Of a stretch of DNA of 64,000 nucleotides, positions 57,730 through 64,000 are shown piece by piece. The notes beneath the pieces are model-generated. The model saw only the letters and a list, made by a program, of their open reading frames with translations. It was not told the origin of the DNA and did no database searches. Source of the stretch: Sphingomicrobium sp. (GTDB taxonomy: Bacteria > Pseudomonadota > Alphaproteobacteria > Sphingomonadales > Sphingomonadaceae); contig DATCMI010000001.1 of the NCBI GenBank assembly GCA_036563485.1, positions 952,938 through 1,016,937 on the forward strand. The letters are read 5' to 3'. Within the stretch, counting starts at the first letter, position 1. Each line of letters begins with the position of its first letter. The translations under genes were made by a program, and so were the position numbers.

Positions 57730-60432
57730 CTAGCGCAGCGAGCCGGGCCCCGCGCCACTAGTCGCTTGCGCGATTTGCGCGACGGGCGTCGGCTTGACGC
57801 TTCCAAGCCTCACGACCGACGTCTTCGCATCGATGGTGAACTGGATCCCCAGCTCGGGGCGGATTTTCGCGGCCGTCGCGGAAGCCGCCGCGACCCGCAC
57901 GCTGTAATTGCCGTATGCCACCCGTTCGAACAGGAAGAAGCCGTCGTAGTCGGTGCGCGCAGTCGCGATGACTTTTCCGGTCGCGTCGACCAGCTCCAGG
58001 TCGACGCCCTCGAACCCGGTGCCGCCGCTCTTGACCAAGGCTCCCTCGACGTCGCCGCCACCGACCAGCGCGATCTGCACCTCGGCAGGAATTCCGGGCC
58101 GCGGAACGACGACCTGGAGCGCCTTTTGGGGCACGAGCATCGGGTCTGACAGGCTGGTGAGGTCGACGCCGACGGCGACCGCCTGGTAGGCGGTAAGCCC
58201 ACCGACGATCGTCGTGCCGTCGCGCCCTGTTGCGCGCTCCGCCTGATGCGTACCGGTGGTAATCAGCGCGCCTTTCTCCCCCGGTTCGCCGGCATCGCGA
58301 ACGCCATTGTCGTTGAGGTCGCGGTACACGACGGCGCGGACTTCGCCGGCCTGCGCAAGCGGCTGGCGCGACAAGTGAAATCCGTGGCGCGGATCGAGCG
58401 AAAAGCTCAAGTTGAGGCCGACGGCGACTGAACCGTCGGTCGCGGCTTCGCCGGTCAAGGCGATGGCCATGCTGTCGAGCCGCCGGATGTGGGAGACGCT
58501 CGCCCGCGCGCGGCGGGCCGGGCCATCGTAGGCCAGAGCCCCTTCCCAATTCACTTTGTCGCTTGCAGCCCAGTAGGCCTGGAGTTCGGCGGTGCGGAAG
58601 CGCGCCTCGGGCGACACGTCGAATGCCGTCGCGCCGCGAACGCGGACGCCGCCGCCGAAATAGCCGCTGCCGATCAGGTTCAGGCTGGTCGTAGCTGGCA
58701 GGCTCTTGCCGCCGGGCACGAGTTGCTTGCTGTACTGGACGCCGGCGGCAAGGTTGAAGCGGTTTAGGCTAGCGGACAGGCGCGTCGCGGCTTCGAGCGT
58801 CTTGCTACCGTCCGTGCGATCGCTGAGATGCACGTCAGCGTGCGCCGGAAGCACGGCTCGCCCGATTTTCAGCGGCGCGTCGAGCGCGAGCCGATAGTCC
58901 CTGAGGCTCCGGACCGCGCCGCCCTGAAAATGAAAATCTTTTGCAATGAGCGCCTGGGCATTGACGTTGACGCCGCCCAGCTTGCCGATCAGCTGGGCGC
59001 GCGCGGCGATGCCGCCGCCGGACTCCCGCGCCGCGCTGACCTCCGCCATCGCGAGCCCGATCGAACGCCGGACCGACCCTTCAACGAAGGTCACGCGCTG
59101 ATCGTCGATGAGCATTACCCGTGCGAGCGCGGCGACCGACGTGCGCGTGTCGATCCCGTGCTCGAGTGCAACAGTGGCCTGGCTCTTCGCCACGCCTGCC
59201 CGGTCGGGCGGCTTCTCGATCATGAAGATGTCGTGCCCGGGCTGGCTGACTCCCGCCCAATACCAGGTCTTGCCGGGCGGCGCATTGTCCTGCCCGACAT
59301 TGACCAGCTCTTCGCGGGTCCGGGTCTGCCCCTGAGGTCCGTAGAGAACGATCCTGATCCGGTTCTCACCGTAAAGAAGCTGAACATCTTCAAAGGCATA
59401 GCGCTGCCCTGACCCGGCCTTCGCGAAGGCGAGAAGCTCATCGTTGCGGTAAAGCTCGGCCTCCCAGCCGGCGGGCAGGTCGCCCTCGAAGCGAGTGCGG
59501 TCGAACGCCGTCTGGGTTGTCAGTGGCCGGTTGGTGATGACGGCGCCGCGGCCGAGCGCGGCCGAGCCGGTCAGCTTGCTGTCGAAGCCTTCGACATCGC
59601 CGGCGCCGAAGTGGGTCGCTTTGGCAGGGCCCAGCAATTGCGCTTCCGGATCCGAGCGATAGGCGCGCAGGCGCACATTGGTCGGCATCCCCTTCTGGTT
59701 GGTCGAAACCTGCGCGTCATACGACAGGCGCGCAATCTCGCCAGCCGCGTACACCGAGGACTGGCGGTCCACGCGAATTCCGTCCTTGGCTCGGTAGGTG
59801 ACGCCCGCGCTAACCACGAAGTCGAGCGCGGGAGCGCGCCACATGCGATAAGGGACCCTAACCTGCGGCAGAGCCGCAAGATCGAACTTCGCCTTGCCGA
59901 TGCGTGCGGCGCGGGCTTGCCGCTCCATCGCCAGCTCCACCGGCAGCTTTTCCGCCGCTTCAAGAAGCAGGACGGACCCGGCGGTCATCGGCTTTACTGA
60001 TATCCCGAACCAGCGTGAGAGGGCGCTCGCCTGAACGCACCAGCCTTCAGGCGTTTCGCGGATCGTCCCGCCGGCGATCGGCTCGCTTCTGGAGCCGAAT
60101 GTCGCAGTCTGCGCCGCGAGGTCGATTGAAATCCGGTTGGCTTCCTTGAACGCCCAACCGCTCGCCCGTTTCGTACCCAGGTCAACGCGGACCGGCACGT
60201 CCAGGGTTGTCAAAAAGTCGCCTAAGACGACACATGTGCCTTCGGGCGCCTGATAGGCGCGCACACCATCGCCAAGCCGAAGCTGGCGAATGGTAACCTC
60301 GAGCAGGAACTGGTCGTCGGGGTCCGCGGTCCAGGCGGGCGCTTGGGCGGAAGGCGCAGAAGCGCCGACGCCGCCGGCGCACAGCGCCACCAGCATCGCG
60401 GCCTTCCGCCACCATTTCCGGCCGCCCAGCAC
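57730..60432 (-). CDS. Outer-membrane usher-like protein of a DUF4402 fibre locus
   Basis: 900 aa, GTG start with AGGA 8 nt upstream. A signal peptide (to about residue 30) precedes an N-terminal domain that binds or positions other parts, then about 500 residues of alternating beta strands (residues ~200-730) rich in Gly/Ala/aromatics as in outer-membrane barrels. It resembles divergent ushers of the CS1/CFA alternate type (about 860 aa). The C-terminal ~180 residues carry two Ig-like or CarboxypepD-type modules, one with VYRDLNDNGVRDAGEPG, a Ca2+-loop-like SdrD-B motif. The call rests on architecture and on the chaperone and subunit genes next to it. Confidence 0.72.
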   Translation of the reverse strand: MLGGRKWWRKAAMLVALCAGGVGASAPSAQAPAWTADPDDQFLLEVTIRQLRLGDGVRAYQAPEGTCVVLGDFLTTLDVPVRVDLGTKRASGWAFKEANRISIDLAAQTATFGSRSEPIAGGTIRETPEGWCVQASALSRWFGISVKPMTAGSVLLLEAAEKLPVELAMERQARAARIGKAKFDLAALPQVRVPYRMWRAPALDFVVSAGVTYRAKDGIRVDRQSSVYAAGEIARLSYDAQVSTNQKGMPTNVRLRAYRSDPEAQLLGPAKATHFGAGDVEGFDSKLTGSAALGRGAVITNRPLTTQTAFDRTRFEGDLPAGWEAELYRNDELLAFAKAGSGQRYAFEDVQLLYGENRIRIVLYGPQGQTRTREELVNVGQDNAPPGKTWYWAGVSQPGHDIFMIEKPPDRAGVAKSQATVALEHGIDTRTSVAALARVMLIDDQRVTFVEGSVRRSIGLAMAEVSAARESGGGIAARAQLIGKLGGVNVNAQALIAKDFHFQGGAVRSLRDYRLALDAPLKIGRAVLPAHADVHLSDRTDGSKTLEAATRLSASLNRFNLAAGVQYSKQLVPGGKSLPATTSLNLIGSGYFGGGVRVRGATAFDVSPEARFRTAELQAYWAASDKVNWEGALAYDGPARRARASVSHIRRLDSMAIALTGEAATDGSVAVGLNLSFSLDPRHGFHLSRQPLAQAGEVRAVVYRDLNDNGVRDAGEPGEKGALITTGTHQAERATGRDGTTIVGGLTAYQAVAVGVDLTSLSDPMLVPQKALQVVVPRPGIPAEVQIALVGGGDVEGALVKSGGTGFEGVDLELVDATGKVIATARTDYDGFFLFERVAYGNYSVRVAAASATAAKIRPELGIQFTIDAKTSVVRLGSVKPTPVAQIAQATSGAGPGSLR

Positions 60433-60465
60433 GGCTTGGATCCTGTTTCGGTCCCGTCCTTGCCT

Positions 60466-61293
60466 CTAGCGCAGCACCGCCTGGGTCTCGGCGATCTTCT
60501 CGGAACCGTCGTTGAAGGTCTCCAGATATTGGACCGTCACGGGGCCGGAGACATCGCCTTTGAACTCGGTGCTGACGGGGATGGTCACCTTGCGCTGGCC
60601 AACGTCGGTGTAGACGGCGACGGCCCGCTGGATGGCCACCGGATCCTTGACGCCGGCTTTGAGCACCCGGACCTCGCCAAAGGTCGAGCGGGTGCCCGTC
60701 CGGCTGAGCTCGAGCGCGATGGCCGGCTTGCCATCATCCTTTTGAAGCTTGACGTCCGTGATCGCCGCCTTGGCCTGGAGGTTGCCGAGGCGGACGATGA
60801 CCGGGATGGTGACGCCGTAAACGGGGATAAGCTGCAGGCGCAGTCCCTTGGCCTGCTCGTCTTCCGGCTTGGCGACGGCGGTCGGCGGCGGAACCGCGCG
60901 GAACAGCAGGTGCACTCGATATTCGCCGTCGGGCAGGCCCGCCGGAGGACGCGCGGAGATGCGGATCGCCTGCGGCTGGTTCGGCGGCAGAGTCACGCGG
61001 CGCGGGGCATAGACGATCATGTCGGCCGCGGCCTTTTCCTGCGGCGTCGGCTCCGTCACCTCGACGAGATTGCCGTCCGGAGTCATCCGGCGGAATTCGA
61101 CCGATACGCGATAGGTCGCCGGCTCGGTCCCGATATTGTTGAGAACGACTTCGGCGCCCTTGCGTCCGTCCAGCACCAGTCGCGTCGGCGCGACCAGAAG
61201 GTCACCGACGCCGGCATGGGCAATGGAGGAGGAGCTGACGATGGCTGCGCCGGCGATCGCCGCGCGGACGATCTTGTTGTTAAGAAAAGGCAT
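60466..61293 (-). CDS. PapD-like periplasmic fimbrial chaperone
   Basis: 275 aa with signal peptide (cleavage near SIAHA-G, residue 28). The first Ig-like domain shows DLLVAPTRLVLDGRKGAEVVLNNIGTEPATYRVSVE and the motif IVYAPRRVTLPPNQPQAIRIS typical of PapD-like chaperones (edge strand, then the Pro-rich G1 end). The second domain contains a VKLQKDDGKPAIALELSRTG segment. It should capture DUF4402 subunits in the periplasm and pass them to the usher encoded 33 bp downstream. Confidence 0.85.
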   Translation of the reverse strand: MPFLNNKIVRAAIAGAAIVSSSSIAHAGVGDLLVAPTRLVLDGRKGAEVVLNNIGTEPATYRVSVEFRRMTPDGNLVEVTEPTPQEKAAADMIVYAPRRVTLPPNQPQAIRISARPPAGLPDGEYRVHLLFRAVPPPTAVAKPEDEQAKGLRLQLIPVYGVTIPVIVRLGNLQAKAAITDVKLQKDDGKPAIALELSRTGTRSTFGEVRVLKAGVKDPVAIQRAVAVYTDVGQRKVTIPVSTEFKGDVSGPVTVQYLETFNDGSEKIAETQAVLR

Positions 61294-61353
61294 TCCGGAA
61301 GGTCCCCACTTTCGCTCCCGCGCAGGGAGCTACCGAGGGGATGTTTTGCTCCA

Positions 61354-61378
61354 GAATGGTTTATTTTCGGTCAACCAT
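61354..61378. repeat. 25-bp direct repeat, copy A
   Basis: GAATGGTTTATTTTCGGTC followed by AACCAT, which differs from copy B at 61915-61939 at one position. It contains the dyad ATGGTT/AACCAT. Copy A lies just downstream of the 61384-61896 gene and about 60-85 bp before the chaperone ATG. Confidence 0.8.
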
Positions 61379-61383
61379 AACGC

Positions 61384-61896
61384 TCATTGGTATTCGGCAA
61401 TGACGTCGAAGGTGCCCGTATAGTCGCCGCCCGCCGTCGTCGAACTGAGGGTGATGGACCCTCCGAGCTCGAAATTGTTTCCCGGCGCGCCCGACGAGGT
61501 CAGTGCGACCGAGGCCGGAGCGTCGACGACCATCTTCAGCGTTTGCGAAGGATCGGTGCTGTTGACGAGAGTCACATCCGGCGCGGTGATGCGGACCACC
61601 ATCTTGTTCGTGCCCGTCACATTGTATTGGGCAACCCTGGTTGCGCCCGAACAGATCACATTCGCATTTGCGCAGGTGAGCGCGCCGGTCCGTGACAGTG
61701 ACACCGTCGCTCCCGTCCAGCTGCCTGGCTTCAAGGTGATGGTGCCGAGATCGAGGTTCTGAAGCGACGTGAGAGTCAGCGGCTTGATGATATTTGCCTG
61801 AACCGCGGCGCTCTGGGTTGCTGCACGCGCGGGCTCGGCGCGCTGCCCGGCAAGGCACGCGACAGCGATCAGCAGCAATCGGGCATGGCTGGCCAT
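61384..61896 (-). CDS. DUF4402 domain exported subunit-like protein
   Basis: 170 aa. Signal peptide, then AVQANIIKPLTLTSLQNLDLGTITL at the N-terminal edge of the DUF4402 beta domain and ending GGDYTGTFDVIAEYQ. Two cysteines (TCANANVICSG) are spaced as in its paralogue at 62018. Penultimate Tyr matches classical pilins. The ATG at 61896 was chosen; a TTG at 61935 lies inside direct repeat copy B. The gene is flanked by the two 25-bp repeats and precedes the chaperone. Confidence 0.88.
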   Translation of the reverse strand: MASHARLLLIAVACLAGQRAEPARAATQSAAVQANIIKPLTLTSLQNLDLGTITLKPGSWTGATVSLSRTGALTCANANVICSGATRVAQYNVTGTNKMVVRITAPDVTLVNSTDPSQTLKMVVDAPASVALTSSGAPGNNFELGGSITLSSTTAGGDYTGTFDVIAEYQ

Positions 61897-61914
61897 GGTC
61901 CCGGTTTTCCACCG

Positions 61915-61939
61915 GAATGGTTTATTTTCCGTCAACCAT
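61915..61939. repeat. 25-bp direct repeat, copy B
   Basis: GAATGGTTTATTTTCCGTC followed by AACCAT, with the same ATGGTT/AACCAT dyad as copy A. It ends 19 bp before the ATG of the 61384-61896 gene, so it could be its promoter or operator. On the minus strand TTGACG is contained in it. Confidence 0.8.
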
Positions 61940-61950
61940 GAACGGCAACG

Positions 61951-61977
61951 AAAAAGGGGCCGCGGTGAGGCGGCCCC
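61951..61977 (-). terminator. Intrinsic terminator after the 62018-62551 DUF4402 gene
   Basis: On the minus strand GGGGCCGC (61977-61970), a 6-nt loop, GCGGCCCC (61963-61956) and TTTTT (61955-61951): a perfect 8-bp stem with U-tract, 40 bp after the stop codon. It makes the 62018 gene monocistronic or limits read-through to the downstream genes. Confidence 0.9.
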
Positions 61978-62017
61978 TTCGAACGTCGTGCGGGCAGAAC
62001 CCGCCGATGGTCACGGC

Positions 62018-62551
62018 TTATTGGTAGGCGGCAGTGACGTTGAAATTGCCGGTGTAGACGCCGTCCGGAGTCGTGTTGGCAACCGTGACTTCGCCGCCGA
62101 TGTTGAAGGTGCCGGCGCCGGTCGTCGCATCCAGGGTGACAGTCGTCGGGTAATATGCAGCGCCGCCCGAGTCAGTCGTCTTAAGCGTCAGCGTCACGGA
62201 ACCTGGACCAGTCATGGTGACGTCCGGAGCGCTGATCGTGACCACCTGGCCCTTCGTGCCGGTGAGGTCGTACTTCGCGACGGTCGTCGTGCCCGAGCAG
62301 GTGACATTGGCCGCACAGGTGCGGACATTCCCGCTGCTCAGCTTGACGGTTGCACTGTAGGTGCCCGTGCCGGAAAGCACGATGTCGCCGAGGTTGAGGT
62401 TCGCGCTGCTGACGAGCGTCAGCGGACGAAGGATGCGGACCTTGGCCGTAGCGTCGGTGCCGGAGGTCACGGCAGCAGCAGCCGGGGTCGCAGCAAAGGC
62501 CAGCGCCGCGGCCGTCGCGGCGAGCGACGTCATGCGAAGAAGCTTGTTCAT
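62018..62551 (-). CDS. DUF4402 domain exported protein, candidate major subunit
   Basis: 177 aa. Signal peptide (cleavage at TPAAA-A region), then ATAKVRILRPLTLVSSANLNLGDIVL at the N-terminal edge, a cysteine pair (RTCAANVTCSG) and the end GVYTGNFNVTAAYQ. With its own strong terminator and a GGGG-type ribosome site before the ATG, it looks like the highly expressed major subunit, though expression is not known. Most similar to the 61384 paralogue. Confidence 0.9.
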   Translation of the reverse strand: MNKLLRMTSLAATAAALAFAATPAAAAVTSGTDATAKVRILRPLTLVSSANLNLGDIVLSGTGTYSATVKLSSGNVRTCAANVTCSGTTTVAKYDLTGTKGQVVTISAPDVTMTGPGSVTLTLKTTDSGGAAYYPTTVTLDATTGAGTFNIGGEVTVANTTPDGVYTGNFNVTAAYQ

Positions 62552-62679
62552 CTTATATTCCCCACTGGTTCAGTTCGCGGCTCCCGGCACTGAGCGCGGT
62601 TTACCGTGACGACGCTATTAACCCTGCCCGCTTACATCTTCCCTCAAGGGCATGGTTAATGGCGGCTTAGGGATTGGCC

Positions 62680-63204
62680 TCACTGATATTCGACGGTGAT
62701 CGGCATCTCGCCGCGATAATTGCCCTCGGCGTCACCGCTGATTGTCACCCGGCCGCCGAAGCGAAAGCTGAGCTTGCCGGCGGAGTCGAGCTTGGGCAGC
62801 GCCGGCAGGTCGGTCATCACTTCGTCGACGCTGATCCGCCCGCCGCTGGTCGAATAAAGGTCGATGCGGCGCGGCATCTCGACACGGACCGCACGCGACG
62901 GTTCGCCGCGGACCACTGCACTGCCGACCATCGCGCGTGCGCTCATCAAGGCCACCGCGCCCTCGACGCGGTTGCTGCCGTCGGGCCGGACGACCGCTGC
63001 GCCACTGCCGGCTGCAGCAAGAACCAGGCGGTCGAAGTTGAGGTTCGTCTCGATCTCGAGCGTCAGCCCATCCGCATCGCTGCCGCCGTCGCGAGTCGTA
63101 CTCGGCTGGTCGCACAGGCGGCATTGCGCCGGCGCCGGAGCCACGCTTCCGCCGCCGGCGGCAAGTGCCGCAACCATAAGGGCAAGGAGTCTCGAAGCGC
63201 CCAT
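62680..63204 (-). CDS. Divergent DUF4402-like exported protein with CxxC
   Basis: 174 aa. Signal peptide (cleavage near APAQ), then CRLCDQPS at the mature N-terminus and a DGLTLEIETNLNFDRLVLAA block corresponding to the RPLTLV...NLDFG edge of its paralogues. The end NYRGEMPITVEYQ keeps the penultimate Tyr. It lacks the RPLTLV motif and the internal cysteine pair, so it may be a specialised (tip, base or regulatory) subunit. First gene of the minus-strand locus. Confidence 0.75.
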   Translation of the reverse strand: MGASRLLALMVAALAAGGGSVAPAPAQCRLCDQPSTTRDGGSDADGLTLEIETNLNFDRLVLAAAGSGAAVVRPDGSNRVEGAVALMSARAMVGSAVVRGEPSRAVRVEMPRRIDLYSTSGGRISVDEVMTDLPALPKLDSAGKLSFRFGGRVTISGDAEGNYRGEMPITVEYQ

Positions 63205-63229
63205 CGACGAGCGGAATAGGGGACGCAGC

Positions 63230-63244
63230 CTAAAACAGGGTTAA
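63230..63244. promoter_or_regulatory. CtrA-like box between the DUF4402 gene and pbp1A
   Basis: CTAA-AACAGGG-TTAA on the plus strand (TTAA-N7-TTAG on the minus) differs from the CtrA consensus TTAA-N7-TTAA at one base. It lies 26-40 bp before the 62680-63204 gene's ATG and about 80 bp before the divergent PBP1A-type gene. Confidence 0.4.
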
Positions 63245-63325
63245 CGGCGCGATAACGCCCGCCGCTTGCCGGGCTGCAGCAGCCCTATTGTCGGGTGGGG
63301 CGCAGCTTTCTATCCCAGCAGCCCA

Positions 63326-64000
63326 ATGGCTCGCAATCGCTCCGCTCCGTCGAGAGGCTTCTCGTTCATGGGTCTGGTCAAATGGGCGGCCTATGCGGCG
63401 TTGCTCGGGATCCTCGGCCTGGTCGTCGCCGTCGCGGTCGCGACCGCTTACCTGCCGAGCTACGGACAGCTGACGCAGCGTTCCGATCTTGGGCAGATGA
63501 TCCGCGTCCGCGCAGCGAACGGCCAGGTGCTGCTGTCCCTAGGCCCGAGCTTCGGGCGCTGGCTCCGCTACGACCAGATCCCGCCGGAGATGCGGGCGGC
63601 GATGATCTCCACCGAGGACCGGCGTTTCCGCAGCCATATCGGCGTCGATCCGCTCGGGATCGGCCGCGCGCTCGGGTCGGCGGTCACCAAGGGCCATCGC
63701 GTCCGCGCGACTTCGACCATCACGCAGCAGCTGGCGCGGAACATCTTTCTGACCAACAACCGCAGCTTCGTCCGCAAGATCAAGGAAGCCATCCTGGCGA
63801 TCGCGCTCGAGCGGAAGTTCGGCAAGGACCAAATCCTCGAACTCTATCTCAACCGCGTCTATTTCGGCGGCGGCGCCTACGGGATCGACGCGGCGTCGCG
63901 GAAGTTCTTCGGCCATGGCGCGGATCGCCTAAGCCTCGGCGAAGCAGCGATCATCGCGGGGCTCGTCAAGGCGCCGTCAAACTATTCGCCGACCGCCGAT
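63326..64000 (+). CDS. Class A penicillin-binding protein, PBP1A type (partial, runs off the window)
   Basis: The first 225 residues are visible. A short basic cytoplasmic tail, one transmembrane helix (residues ~18-42), then a GT51 peptidoglycan transglycosylase: catalytic Glu97 in STEDRRFRSHIGVD, the TITQQLARNIFL motif, RKIKEAILAIALER and LYLNRVYFGGGAYGIDAAS. The transpeptidase half is beyond position 64000. The ATG at 63326 has no strong Shine-Dalgarno. It polymerises glycan strands at the inner membrane. Similarity to PBP1A/MrcA is clear, but the exact paralogue cannot be named. Confidence 0.9.
   Translation, partial: MARNRSAPSRGFSFMGLVKWAAYAALLGILGLVVAVAVATAYLPSYGQLTQRSDLGQMIRVRAANGQVLLSLGPSFGRWLRYDQIPPEMRAAMISTEDRRFRSHIGVDPLGIGRALGSAVTKGHRVRATSTITQQLARNIFLTNNRSFVRKIKEAILAIALERKFGKDQILELYLNRVYFGGGAYGIDAASRKFFGHGADRLSLGEAAIIAGLVKAPSNYSPTAD

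Overview
The window is GC-rich, densely coded chromosomal DNA from an alphaproteobacterium, most likely a member of the Sphingomonadaceae (Sphingomonas or Sphingomicrobium type). The evidence is the gene set and its order (cysD-cysNC, rsmB-rpe-heparinase-purH, gpsA-tsaD next to hemC-hemD, aceA-DUF4170-aceB beside a RamB-like regulator), EcfG-type GGAAC/GTT promoters, and sphingomonad-style intergenic palindromes. This assignment comes from recognising families and was not searched. There is no prophage, IS element, CRISPR array or rRNA, and no gene-free stretch over about 220 bp.

Layout. 0.1-9.1 kb: outer-membrane MipA, sulfate activation (cysD, cysNC), an EF-hand protein, TPP-riboswitch-controlled thiC with a decayed copy of its 3' end about 0.8 kb downstream, and an HWE histidine kinase. 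9.2-17.5 kb: an accessory and stress zone of small genes. It holds a GNAT, a cupin lipoprotein, several proteins under 100 aa, a MerR regulator facing a 32-aa cysteine-rich metallothionein-like peptide, a thioredoxin-type peroxidase, a PspC pair behind a sigma-54-type promoter, and an SDR operon behind EcfG-type promoters. 17.5-32.7 kb: Atm1-like ABC exporter, recQ, tldD cluster, nadB, PAP2 phosphatase, polA and a polysaccharide flippase. 32.7-44.3 kb: purH, heparinase-like, rpe, rsmB, gpsA, tsaD, hemC, hemD, a class A beta-lactamase-like hydrolase and a prolyl-4-hydroxylase-like oxygenase. 44.4-57.4 kb: glyoxylate shunt with its probable regulator, pheS-pheT, plsC, ydcF, ftsX-ftsE. 57.6-64 kb: tRNA-Leu(GAG), then a minus-strand locus of an outer-membrane usher-like protein, a PapD-like chaperone and three DUF4402 secreted proteins, and finally the start of a PBP1A-type gene cut by the window end.

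The best candidate for an under-described system is the 57.7-63.2 kb locus. It has the parts of a chaperone-usher surface fibre (usher-like barrel, periplasmic chaperone, several small secreted subunits with a penultimate Tyr), but its subunits are DUF4402 proteins and its usher is divergent. A fourth DUF4402 gene lies alone at 24 kb. The second candidate is the MerR/cysteine-rich peptide module at 14.3-14.9 kb, where a long-spacer promoter, dyad operator, RBS, ORF and intrinsic terminator are all visible. Regulatory sites were found by eye and have not been tested statistically.
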